Below, piece by piece: positions 6,710-14,470 of a stretch of 24,423 nt of DNA. The stretch covers positions 31,463-55,885 of the forward strand of contig DBEH01000055.1 of NCBI GenBank assembly GCA_002294005.1. The letters run 5' to 3'. A program made the position numbers and the translations under genes. The notes under the pieces were generated by a model, which worked only from the letters and a program-made list of their open reading frames with translations, ran no database searches and was not told where the DNA came from. Within the stretch, counting starts at the first letter, position 1, and every line of letters starts with the position of its first letter. This DNA is from Firmicutes bacterium UBA911 (lineage in GTDB: Bacteria; Bacillota; Desulfotomaculia; Desulfotomaculales; Desulforudaceae).

Positions 6710-7924
6710 TTGGACCTTTTTAGGGCTTTTGTTATTGCGGACGCGCTGTCGCTGCTGCGTGACCACGTGCGGCTGGAGACGCCGGGGAAAGAACGGGGGC
6801 TTTCGGAGGCCCTGCACCGTATCCTGGACGAGGACGTCTTCGCCCCGGAAGACGTGCCGGGCTTTGACCGCTCGACGATGGACGGTTACGCCGTGCTGGC
6901 GCGGGACACTTTCGGGGCGTCGGAAGGGCTGCCGGCCTACCTGGAGGCCGCCGGGGAAGTGTTGATGGGGCACTTTCCCCCCGGGCGCCTTGAACCGGGG
7001 CAGGCGTACCGCATCGCCACCGGCGGGATGTTGCCGGAGGGCGCCGACGCCGTGGTGATGGTCGAGCATACCGAGGACCTGGACGAGCGCGCCATCGGGG
7101 TCACTCGCCCGGTTGCGCCGGGCGAGAACCTGGTTCGGCGGGGCGACGACCTGGCCTGGGGCGCGCTCCTTTTGCCGCGGGGTCACCGGCTGCGGCCCCA
7201 GGACGTGGGGCTTTTGGCGGCGGCCGGGGTGAGCGCGGTCCGGACCCGCAAACGGCTGCGGGTGGGGATCATCACCACCGGGGACGAGGTGGTGCCGGCG
7301 GACCGGGCGCCGGGGCCGGGACAGGTGCGGGATGTCAACTCCTATACCTTGAGCGGCCAGGTGCGCGAGTGTGGCGCTGAACCGGTGGTTTATGGGATTG
7401 TGCGGGACGACTTCGACACTTTGGGCGGCGTGATCCGCCGTGCTCTGGACGAGACCCAGGCCGTTCTGATTTCGGGCGGGAGTTCGGTGGGCCGCCGCGA
7501 CGTGACGGTGGACGTGGTCGCGAGCCTGGGCGCGCCGGGGGTGCTGTTCCACGGCCTGGCCGTGCGGCCGGGAAAACCGACGATCGGCGCGGCTGTCGGC
7601 GAGAAGCTGGTGGTGGGGCTTCCGGGGCATCCGGTATCGGCAATGGTGGTTTTCGCCCTGCTGGTGCGTCCCCTGCTAGACCCGGGTTACCGGGCTTTTC
7701 CGGTGCGGGCCGTGGTCACGCGGTCGCTGACCTCGCCGGCCGGTAAGGAGGACTACGTGCGGGTCCGCCTGGAACGGGACGATCAGGGGCGGCTTGCGGC
7801 CGACCCGATCCCAGGGAAGTCGGGCTTAATTGCGACCATGGTCCGCGCTGACGGGCTGGCGCGCATCCCGCTTGAGAGCCGGGGCGTGGCCGCCGGCGAG
7901 GAAGTCGATGTCCTCCCCTTCTAA
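6710..7924 (+). CDS. moeA: molybdopterin molybdenumtransferase MoeA
   Basis: A 404-residue protein of normal MoeA length. MoeA inserts molybdate (or tungstate) into adenylylated molybdopterin to finish the cofactor in the cytoplasm. Supporting motifs are STMDGYAV near residue 60, PPGRLEPGQAYRIATGG with EGADAVVMVE near 105-125, VGIITTGDEV near 186, SGGSSVGRRD near 260, VRPGKP and GLPGHPVSA near 290-310, and a C-terminal beta-barrel domain from about 325. The start is TTG at 6710, giving the usual MoeA beginning; the ribosome site is weak (a GGGGG stretch), so the exact start is less certain. It is the first gene of the molybdenum-cofactor block, followed by two palindromic repeats and a second MoeA. 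Confidence 0.93.
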   Translation: MDLFRAFVIADALSLLRDHVRLETPGKERGLSEALHRILDEDVFAPEDVPGFDRSTMDGYAVLARDTFGASEGLPAYLEAAGEVLMGHFPPGRLEPGQAYRIATGGMLPEGADAVVMVEHTEDLDERAIGVTRPVAPGENLVRRGDDLAWGALLLPRGHRLRPQDVGLLAAAGVSAVRTRKRLRVGIITTGDEVVPADRAPGPGQVRDVNSYTLSGQVRECGAEPVVYGIVRDDFDTLGGVIRRALDETQAVLISGGSSVGRRDVTVDVVASLGAPGVLFHGLAVRPGKPTIGAAVGEKLVVGLPGHPVSAMVVFALLVRPLLDPGYRAFPVRAVVTRSLTSPAGKEDYVRVRLERDDQGRLAADPIPGKSGLIATMVRADGLARIPLESRGVAAGEEVDVLPF

Positions 7925-7927
7925 CCC

Positions 7928-7953
7928 CGAAAAGGTGTCAGACACCTTTTTCG
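7928..7953. repeat. palindrome, GGTGTCAGACACC family, copy 2
   Basis: Arms CGAAAAGGTGTC and its complement flank a central A, with one extra T in the right arm. It begins four bases after the moeA stop codon and could terminate or attenuate transcription. Confidence 0.8.
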
Positions 7954-7979
7954 AGGTCGGGGAAGGGAAAAAGGTGGGG

Positions 7980-8002
7980 AAAAAGGTGTCAGACACCTTT
8001 TT
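7980..8002. repeat. palindrome, GGTGTCAGACACC family, copy 3
   Basis: Perfect 11-nt arms (AAAAAGGTGTC and complement) flank a central A. It ends two bases before the ribosome-binding site (8004-8010) of the MoeA fusion gene, so a folded transcript could affect translation of that gene. Confidence 0.85.
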
Positions 8003-8016
8003 TGGGAGGGTGTGCG

Positions 8017-9942
8017 TTGAAGAGGAACGTTTATTTGGCTGAGCGGCCGCTGGAGGAAGCGCGGCGGGAGTACTTGGCCTTTCTGGCGGCCGCGGGGGCG
8101 CTGGCGCCCGGTTCCCCGGAGGAGGTCCCGGTCATCGAGGCGGCCGGCCGGGTGACGGCCGCGCCGGTGTTCGCCGCCGTCTCCTCGCCCCATTTCCACG
8201 CCGCGGCGATGGACGGGCTGGCGGTGCGTGCCCGGGACACATTCGGAGCCGCCGAAATCACTCCGCTCACGCTGCGGGTGCCGGACCAGGCCCAGGTGGT
8301 GGATACCGGGGACCCGCTGCCGGAAGGCACGGACGCGGTGATCATGATCGAGGACGTGCACTGGACGGCGGAAGATGCCTTTGAGATCACCGCGGCCGCC
8401 CCCCCCTGGCAGCACGTAAGGGTGATCGGCGAGGACCTGGTGGCGACCGAAATGATCATCCCGGCAAACCACGTGGTGCGGCCGGTGGACATCGGCGGGC
8501 TCCTGGCCGGGGGAGTGACGCGCCTCCAGGCGCACCCCCGCCCCCGGGTCGCTTTCATCCCGACCGGGACCGAGGTCGTCGAGCCGGGCGGTCCCTTGCG
8601 CCCGGGGGACGTCGTCGAGTACAACAGCCGCGTCCTGGGGGCGCTGGTCCAGGAATGGGGGGCGGACTTCGTGCGGCGCGACATCGTGCCGGACGAGTAC
8701 GACCGCCTGCGGGCGGCGCTTGAGCAGGCCGCCGCCGCGGCGGACGTCGTGGTCATCAACGCCGGCGCTTCGGCCGGGCGGGAGGACTTCAGCGCCGCCC
8801 TGATCGGTGAACTCGGGCGGGTCGTTACCCACGGGGTGGCGATCAAGCCGGGTAAGCCGGTGATCCTGGGCCTGATCCAGGGCAAACCGGTGTTGGGCAT
8901 CCCCGGGTACCCGGTCTCGGCGGTTCTAAACGCCGAGCTTTTCCTGCGTCCGGTGGTCTACGCCCGGCTCGGGCGGGTGGTGCCCCCCCGCCGCCGCGTT
9001 TTGGCGCTGCTCTCCCGCCGCGTCGTCTCCCCCATGGGGGTGGACGAGTTCGTACGGGTGAAGCTCGGCCGGGTGGGCGACAACGTCGTCTGCACGCCCC
9101 TCGGGCGCGGGGCCGGGCTGATCCTGACCTTAATCCGCGCCGACGGCCTGCTGGTGGTGCCCCGCTTCAACGAGGGCTTCGAGGCCGGCCAGACGGTGGA
9201 GGTCGAGCTTTTGCGGCCGCTTTCCGAGATCGACGAAACCGCGGTGGTTATCGGCAGCCACGACATCGCCCTGGACGTGCTGGCCAACCACCTAAAGGTA
9301 AAGTACCCCGGCGCCGGGCTTTCCTCGGCGCACGCCGGGAGCCTCGGGGGGCTTTTGGCGCTGCGGCGCGGCGAGGCCCACCTGGCGGGCACCCACCTCT
9401 TGGACGAGGCCACCGGGGAGTACAACGTTTCCTACGTCCAAAAGCACCTGCCCGGGCGCGGGGCGGTCCTTCTGAACCTGGCCTACCGGGAGCAGGGTTT
9501 CATCACCGCCCCCGGCAACCCCCCCCGCATCACCGGCTTCGAGGACCTGGCGCGGGAGGGAATCCGGTTCGTGAACCGGCAGCGCGGCGCCGGCACCAGG
9601 GTGCTCCTGGACCACCACCTCCGGCTGGCCGGGATCAGGCCCGAACAGGTGGACGGGTATGGGCGCGAGGAGTACACCCACATGGCGGTGGCCGCCGCCG
9701 TGGCGAGCGGGACGGCGGACTGCGGCCTGGGGATCCGCGCCGCGGCCTCCGCCCTGGGGCTGGGTTTTGTGCCGGTGGCTGAGGAGCGTTATGACTTGTG
9801 CATTTTGAAGGAATACTGGGACAAACCGCTCGTGCGGCGCCTGCTGGACGTGGTCAACGACCCGGACTTCCGCACGGCCGTGCAGGCTCTGGGCGGGTAC
9901 GACCTGCGCGACTGCGGCCGGATAATGTGGGAGCAGGAATAG
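8017..9942 (+). CDS. MoeA fused to a C-terminal periplasmic-binding-protein-like domain
   Basis: A 641-residue fusion. Residues 1 to about 405 form a second MoeA-type molybdenumtransferase: AAMDGLAVRARDTFG near 60, PEGTDAVIMIED near 105, FIPTGTEVV near 180, NAGASAGREDF where MoeA usually has SGGxSxG, KPGKPV and GIPGYPVSA. Residues about 410-641 form a type 2 periplasmic-binding-like domain (PF12727 type), with VVIGSHDIALDVL, SLGGLLALRRGEAHLAG and RFVNRQRGAGTRVL. No signal peptide is present, so this domain is cytoplasmic and probably binds an oxyanion or cofactor-related ligand. I chose TTG at 8017 because GGGAGGG ends 6 nt upstream; an earlier in-frame TTG lies within the palindrome. This architecture is known in Clostridia and archaea, usually beside an ordinary moeA as here. 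Confidence 0.9.
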   Translation: MKRNVYLAERPLEEARREYLAFLAAAGALAPGSPEEVPVIEAAGRVTAAPVFAAVSSPHFHAAAMDGLAVRARDTFGAAEITPLTLRVPDQAQVVDTGDPLPEGTDAVIMIEDVHWTAEDAFEITAAAPPWQHVRVIGEDLVATEMIIPANHVVRPVDIGGLLAGGVTRLQAHPRPRVAFIPTGTEVVEPGGPLRPGDVVEYNSRVLGALVQEWGADFVRRDIVPDEYDRLRAALEQAAAAADVVVINAGASAGREDFSAALIGELGRVVTHGVAIKPGKPVILGLIQGKPVLGIPGYPVSAVLNAELFLRPVVYARLGRVVPPRRRVLALLSRRVVSPMGVDEFVRVKLGRVGDNVVCTPLGRGAGLILTLIRADGLLVVPRFNEGFEAGQTVEVELLRPLSEIDETAVVIGSHDIALDVLANHLKVKYPGAGLSSAHAGSLGGLLALRRGEAHLAGTHLLDEATGEYNVSYVQKHLPGRGAVLLNLAYREQGFITAPGNPPRITGFEDLAREGIRFVNRQRGAGTRVLLDHHLRLAGIRPEQVDGYGREEYTHMAVAAAVASGTADCGLGIRAAASALGLGFVPVAEERYDLCILKEYWDKPLVRRLLDVVNDPDFRTAVQALGGYDLRDCGRIMWEQE

Positions 9943-10022
9943 TCTTTCCGGGTGTCGAAATCCAGCGGTAGAGTTTTCCGGGATAGGGTGCGGCAGAGTG
10001 TTTCGGGGTGGGGTGCGTTAAC

Positions 10023-10526
10023 ATGTCCGAACTTACCCACGTTGATGAGCGGGGCAAGGTGAAAATGGTGGAGGTGACCGCGAAACCCGTCACTGTGCGG
10101 GAGGCCGTCGCCCGCGGTACGGTCGGCATGCGCCCCGGCACCCTGCACTTGATCCTTGAGAACCGTGCCGCCAAGGGCGAGGTGCTGGCCGTGGCCCGCA
10201 CGGCGGGCATCATGGCCGCCAAGGAGGCGGCGCGGCTCATTCCCCTCTGCCACCCGCTGCTCCCGACGGTGGTGGAAGTGGACTTCCGGGCCGATACGGA
10301 GCGCTGGCGCCTGGAGATCGAATCACGGGTGAAAACGGCCGGGCCGACCGGGGTGGAGATGGAAGCGATGACGGCCGTAGCGGTGGCCGCGCTGACCGTG
10401 TACGACATGTGCAAGGCGGCCGACCGGGAGATGACGATCGGGGAGATCAGGCTCGTCGCCAAATCCGGGGGCAAGAGCGGCCGGTTTGACCGGGAGGGGG
10501 AAGCACCATGGCCGGAAAGGTTGTAG
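10023..10526 (+). CDS. moaC: cyclic pyranopterin monophosphate synthase MoaC
   Basis: A 167-residue protein of standard MoaC length. MoaC converts the cyclic product of MoaA into cyclic pyranopterin monophosphate, the first stable intermediate of molybdopterin synthesis. Diagnostic segments are LTHVDERGKVKMVEV at the N-terminus, IPLCHPL at about residues 74-80, and the catalytic helix KTAGPTGVEMEAMTAV followed by VYDMCKA. The start is ATG at 10023 behind GGGGTGGGG. The frame is open five codons upstream but without a ribosome site. The 3' end overlaps the MOSC gene by 19 bp, indicating translational coupling. Confidence 0.95.
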   Translation: MSELTHVDERGKVKMVEVTAKPVTVREAVARGTVGMRPGTLHLILENRAAKGEVLAVARTAGIMAAKEAARLIPLCHPLLPTVVEVDFRADTERWRLEIESRVKTAGPTGVEMEAMTAVAVAALTVYDMCKAADREMTIGEIRLVAKSGGKSGRFDREGEAPWPERL

Positions 10527-10951
10527 CGGTCTGCACCAGTGAAGTGAAGGGCGTGCGCAAGGATAACGTCGAGCGCGCCTACCTTCAGGAAGGAGTGGGC
10601 CTCGTCGGGGACGCCCACGCCGGCCCCTGGCACCGCCAGGTGAGCCTTTTGGCGGTCGAAAGCATCACCCGGATGCGGGAAAAAGGCCTGGAAGTCGGGC
10701 CCGGGGATTTTGCCGAGAACCTGACCACCGAGGGGCTTGAACTGCACAGCCTGCCCGTGGGCACCCGGCTCAGGATCGGACCGGAGGTCCGGGGAGAGGT
10801 TTCTCAGATCGGAAAGAAGTGCCACGTGGGCTGTGCCGTCTTCCAGCAGGTGGGGGACTGCATCATGCCCCGGGAGGGCATTTTTATGAAGGTAGTGAAA
10901 AGCGGTTATGTCCGGGTCGGGGACGCAATCGAGGTGCAAAACGGTGTTTAG
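10508..10951 (+). CDS. MOSC-domain protein
   Basis: A 147-residue stand-alone MOSC domain. MOSC domains (from the C-termini of Mo-cofactor sulfurases) bind molybdenum cofactor and are thought to handle sulfur or cofactor delivery. Visible features are GLVGDAHAG near residue 30, VSLLAVESI, DFAENLTTEGLEL near 78, and GKKCHVGCAVFQ near 100, which holds the conserved cysteine region. Single-domain MOSC proteins are common in anaerobe cofactor operons. The start is ATG at 10508, with GGAGGGGGAA just upstream inside moaC. Its end overlaps the start of the mogA/moaB gene by 8 bp. Confidence 0.92.
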   Translation: MAGKVVAVCTSEVKGVRKDNVERAYLQEGVGLVGDAHAGPWHRQVSLLAVESITRMREKGLEVGPGDFAENLTTEGLELHSLPVGTRLRIGPEVRGEVSQIGKKCHVGCAVFQQVGDCIMPREGIFMKVVKSGYVRVGDAIEVQNGV

Positions 10952-11432
10952 GGTGGCCGTCGTCACGGCGAGCGACAAGGGTTCCCGGGGCGAGCGGGAA
11001 GACGAGAGCGGGCGCGTCATTGAGGATATTGTCGTCACCCTGGGCTGGGAATTGGTCGGTACCCGCATCGTTCCGGACGACATCGAAGTGATCATCGAGA
11101 CTCTGGTCGAATTGTGTGACGACCGGGCCGACCTGGTGCTCACCACCGGCGGCACCGGGTTCGCGCCGCGCGACAATACCCCGGAGGCGACCCTGGCCGT
11201 AGTCGAGCGCCAAGTGCCCGGCCTGGCCGAGGCGATGCGCGCCGAGACCGGCAAGAGGACGCCCCGGGCGATCCTGAGCCGGGGGGTGGCCGGGATCAGG
11301 AAGCGGACGCTGATCGTAAACCTGCCCGGAAGCCCGAAGGCGGTGCGGGAGTGCCTGGAGGCCATTCTCCCGGCCCTGCCGCACGGCCTGGAGGTCCTGA
11401 CCGGCCGGGCCCGGGATTGCGCCCGGAAGTAG
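10944..11432 (+). CDS. mogA: molybdopterin adenylyltransferase (MogA/MoaB family)
   Basis: A 162-residue protein of the MogA/MoaB fold, which adenylylates molybdopterin before MoeA inserts the metal. Key segments are VVTASDKGSRGEREDESG at the N-terminus, the phosphate-binding LTTGGTGFAPRDNTPEAT near residues 65-82, and LIVNLPGSPKAV near 125. I chose GTG at 10944 because GAGGTG at 10931-10936 sits 7 nt upstream; an earlier ATG at 10908 would add 12 unnatural residues. It overlaps the MOSC gene by 8 bp and closes the cofactor operon. Confidence 0.92.
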   Translation: MFRVAVVTASDKGSRGEREDESGRVIEDIVVTLGWELVGTRIVPDDIEVIIETLVELCDDRADLVLTTGGTGFAPRDNTPEATLAVVERQVPGLAEAMRAETGKRTPRAILSRGVAGIRKRTLIVNLPGSPKAVRECLEAILPALPHGLEVLTGRARDCARK

Positions 11433-11551
11433 TTGCGAAGTAATTACACAGACTATTTTTTGCACCGGCTCTGCACCGGCGCCTTCGTCTTGTGGAGGGC
11501 CGCCGGAAGTAAGGCCGGCTTAGCCGGCTTGGTCTGGAGTGGTGGATAGCT

Positions 11552-12301
11552 TTGTACCCCGTCTTGTTTCAATTAGGGCCGCTTGCCGTCACCAGTTACG
11601 GGGTGATGGTGGCGGTCGGGGTCCTGGTGGGGCTGCTTGTCATCTTGCGGGCTGGCCGGCACGCGGGGATCGACACCGACACCCTGCTCGACCTGGCGCT
11701 CTACATGGTTGTCGCCGGGGTGGTCGGGGCACGGGCGGCTTACGTATTCCTGCACTGGGACAGTTTCCGGGAGGCGCCCCTGGAGATCCTGCGGATTTGG
11801 GACGGGGGCGGGCTCTCGTTCTTCGGCTCCCTGGGCCTTTGCCTGTTGGTGGCCATCTGGTTCACCCGGCGCCGGCGGCTGAAGCTGGCCCGCATCGGGG
11901 ACCTTTTGGTCCTGGGGGTGGCGGCCGGCTACCCGTTCGGGCGGATCGGCTGCTTTTTGAACGGGTGCTGTTACGGGTTCCCGACGGACCACGCGTTCGG
12001 GGTCGTCTTCCCGTTTGACGAGGTGGCCCGGCACCCGACCCAGTTGTATTCATTCGTCCTTGGCGCGGTTATTTTTCTGGTGCTCTGGCGCTCAAGCCTC
12101 AGAAAGCCGTTTGACGGGTACCTGATGGGCCTTTTCTTGATCCTGTACGCCGCCTACCGCTTTGTGATCGATTTTTGGCGGGTCTCGCCGGCCGGCAACA
12201 TCATGGAACTGACGATGGCGCAGTTGGTGAGCCTGGCGGTGATCGCGGCGAGCGCGGCTTTCCTGTACGCCGCCCGGCGCCGGGCCGCTTCAAGCCCGTA
12301 A
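11552..12301 (+). CDS. lgt: prolipoprotein diacylglyceryl transferase
   Basis: A 249-residue integral membrane enzyme with about seven hydrophobic segments. Lgt transfers diacylglycerol from phosphatidylglycerol to the lipobox cysteine of prolipoproteins at the outer face of the membrane. Recognisable elements are SYGVMVAVG in the first helix, GARAAYV, GGGLSFFGSLG, the signature GYPFGRIGCFLNGCCYG near residues 128-144 with the essential Arg, and HPTQLYSF near 162. The start is TTG at 11552 after a GGAGTGGTGG stretch. It lies 119 nt after mogA, in a spacer that contains a small GCCGGC-TTA-GCCGGC hairpin (11514-11528). It is functionally unrelated to the Mo-cofactor genes. Confidence 0.94.
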   Translation: MYPVLFQLGPLAVTSYGVMVAVGVLVGLLVILRAGRHAGIDTDTLLDLALYMVVAGVVGARAAYVFLHWDSFREAPLEILRIWDGGGLSFFGSLGLCLLVAIWFTRRRRLKLARIGDLLVLGVAAGYPFGRIGCFLNGCCYGFPTDHAFGVVFPFDEVARHPTQLYSFVLGAVIFLVLWRSSLRKPFDGYLMGLFLILYAAYRFVIDFWRVSPAGNIMELTMAQLVSLAVIAASAAFLYAARRRAASSP

Positions 12302-12659
12302 CGGCTGCATGCGTACTTTGTGGCCGCCGGCGCGGCGGTTGTTGCGCCCGGCAGTTGAATGAACGAGGTTGTGAACTGCGGCCTTTCGTGGTAGTTTAGA
12401 GATTAACCGGTGGAGATTGCACACAAACATCGTTTCCGCGCCGCTATTTGCCGGCCACTAATTGGGATCGAGATTCTCCGGCCCGCAGGCAGGATTTGGC
12501 CGGGTTTTTGTTAATATCAACTTATTGAGGAATGTATGTGCCCCTAAGCCGACCTGGCAGTGTTCGCCGACCGGCGGGGAGGTGATTTTCGTTTCCGCAA
12601 AATAAGGGCGGGGGCAGTTTTTTATCCTTAGACTGCAATTTTAAGGAGGGAGAAGCAAA
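12302..12659. other. intergenic region between lgt and the aprA-like gene
   Basis: This 358-nt gap contains a possible terminator (12478-12509), then an AT-richer stretch (about 12505-12535) where a promoter for the aprA-like gene would be expected. I could not find a convincing -35/-10 pair. The gap ends with the strong AAGGAGGG ribosome site before the GTG at 12660. I see no RNA gene or riboswitch that I can name. Confidence 0.5.
12478..12509 (+). terminator. possible terminator after lgt
   Basis: CCGGCC and GGCCGG form a 6-bp stem around a 14-nt loop, followed by GTTTTT. The short stem makes this only a moderate candidate. Confidence 0.35.
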
Positions 12660-14435
12660 GTGGCACGCGAGCGAGTTTACATCGACGCCGACGTTTTGAT
12701 CATCGGCGGCGGCACGGCCGGTTGCCTGGCCGCCTGGGAAGCACGTCAGTCCGGTGGGGAGAACCTGAAGATCGTGATCCTGGAAAAGGCCTTCATCCGT
12801 AACAGCGGCGCCCTTTCCGCCGGGATGAACGCGCTCAACATGTACGTAAACCAGGGTAAACCTGAAGACCTGGTGGCCTACATCCGTTATGACGTGTGCG
12901 GCGCGCCGGTGCGCGAAGACATCCTGCTCGGCGTTGCCGGGCTGGTCAACGAGACGGTGGCCATGATGGAAAAAGAGGGGCTGCCGATCAAGAAAAAGGC
13001 CGACGGCAGCTACCTGAACCGCGGCAAGTGGAACATCGAAATCAACGGTTCGCTTTTGAAACCGATCACCGCCAACATGGCCATGAAAGCGCGGGCCAAA
13101 GTCTACAACCGGGTTTACGTGACCGACTTGATCACGGTGGACGGCATGGTGGCCGGGTGTGTTGGCTTCGGCGTCCGGGACGGCAAATACTACGTGGCCC
13201 GCGGCAAAACCGTGCTGGTCTGCGCCGGCGGGGCCGCCGGCCTCTGGCGCCCCCGGGGCCAGGGAGACGCCCACCACCGCATCTGGTACTACCCGTTCAA
13301 CACCGGTGGGTCCTACGCCATGTGCAAGCGGGCCGGGGCCAAGATGGTCGGGTTTGACAGCCGTTTCGTGCCGGTCCGGACCAAGGACACCTACGCCGCG
13401 ACCGGGACCATGTCCATCGGCATGTGGGCTCCGATGATCAACGCCGAGGGCGAGGCCTTCATGCGCGAGCGCGAGGAATACGTGAAGCTCGGCGGCCACA
13501 CCGCCCCCACCCCGATCCGGGTGCTGGCGTACTGCCGGGAGATGCAGAACAACCGCGGCCCCTGCTACATGGACACCACCAAGGGCGACCCGCAGCGGGT
13601 GGATGGCCTGAAGGCCCAATATCTGGACATATCCCCCATTCTCGTGCTCTACTGGGGCTGCAACGACATCAACCCCAGCCGGGAACCGGTGGAGATCGAC
13701 GCTGGCAACCCGTCCATCATCGGGGCGCACGCGGCTTTCGCCGGGGCCTGGACGCTCGGCACCTCCCGGATGACCACGGTGGAGCGCCTGTTCGTGTCGG
13801 GAGACGCGCTGGGTGCCGCGCCGTCACGCTTCATTTCCGGGAGCTGGAGTTGCGGCCGCCTGGCCGGACGCGGCATGGCCGGCCACATCAAGGAAAAGCG
13901 GCCCGAACTCCTGGAGCTTGACCCCGCGGTGCTTTCGGACCTGGAGAGAAATATCTTCGCGCCTCTGGAGCGGTACGAGAAGTGCAGTTTCTTTACCAGC
14001 GGGGACCCGGTGGAAGGCGTGTTCCCCAACCAGATGGAGTGGCGGATGCAGCACATTATGGAGGAGTATTGCGGCGGCCGTTCCCGGTGGTTCTACGTGA
14101 ACGAAACCAACTTGGGCATCGCCCGCAAGCTTATCAACCGGATGCGGCGGGAACAGTTGCAGTACCTGGTGGCGAAAGACATGCACCAGCTGCAGCTCGC
14201 CTGGGACGTAATCAACCGGCTGGACGTCTGCCAACTGGTGATCGACCATATCGACCACCGGAAGGAGACCCGCTACCCCGGCTACGTCAACCGGTCGGAC
14301 TACCCCGAGGCGGACGACGCCAATTTCGACTGCTTCGTCACCTCGCTCTGGGATGCAAAGAAGGACGAATTGACCTTTGGCAAGGAGCCCTACGAGCAGA
14401 TCATTCCCGGCGACCGCAAGGCCCAGACCATATGA
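12660..14435 (+). CDS. AprA-like FAD flavoprotein, divergent paralogue of APS reductase alpha subunit
   Basis: A 591-residue flavoprotein of the APS reductase/fumarate reductase family. The FAD Rossmann motif is DVLIIGGGTAGCLAA (about residues 11-25), with the adenine-binding acid in VILEKA near 40. It matches the canonical AprA encoded at 16783 along its length. It keeps the positions that, as I recall, contact APS in Archaeoglobus AprA: N60, W209, R240 and H357. Between them the pocket differs: canonical F265-L266 is S252-I253, the NGE near 142 is NGS, and SGASGAW after the histidine is AAFAGAW. The start is GTG at 12660 behind AAGGAGGG. An AprB-like ferredoxin follows 35 nt later, so the two probably form a heterodimer. 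It could be a second APS reductase or an enzyme acting on another substrate; the substrate is unknown. Confidence 0.85.
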   Translation: MARERVYIDADVLIIGGGTAGCLAAWEARQSGGENLKIVILEKAFIRNSGALSAGMNALNMYVNQGKPEDLVAYIRYDVCGAPVREDILLGVAGLVNETVAMMEKEGLPIKKKADGSYLNRGKWNIEINGSLLKPITANMAMKARAKVYNRVYVTDLITVDGMVAGCVGFGVRDGKYYVARGKTVLVCAGGAAGLWRPRGQGDAHHRIWYYPFNTGGSYAMCKRAGAKMVGFDSRFVPVRTKDTYAATGTMSIGMWAPMINAEGEAFMREREEYVKLGGHTAPTPIRVLAYCREMQNNRGPCYMDTTKGDPQRVDGLKAQYLDISPILVLYWGCNDINPSREPVEIDAGNPSIIGAHAAFAGAWTLGTSRMTTVERLFVSGDALGAAPSRFISGSWSCGRLAGRGMAGHIKEKRPELLELDPAVLSDLERNIFAPLERYEKCSFFTSGDPVEGVFPNQMEWRMQHIMEEYCGGRSRWFYVNETNLGIARKLINRMRREQLQYLVAKDMHQLQLAWDVINRLDVCQLVIDHIDHRKETRYPGYVNRSDYPEADDANFDCFVTSLWDAKKDELTFGKEPYEQIIPGDRKAQTI

Positions 14436-14470
14436 CCGCAGCTTTGAATACCGAAAGGAGGTAGAAACCA

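Noticed and set aside
12580..12606. very short GTG-initiated frame after GGGGAGG considered as a leader peptide for the aprA-like gene
   Set aside because: It encodes only about eight residues with no codon bias for regulation, and its ribosome site overlaps the start codon.
12522..13730. 402-codon minus-strand frame opposite the aprA-like gene
   Set aside because: It is an antisense shadow; the plus-strand frame has an FAD motif and a strong ribosome site.
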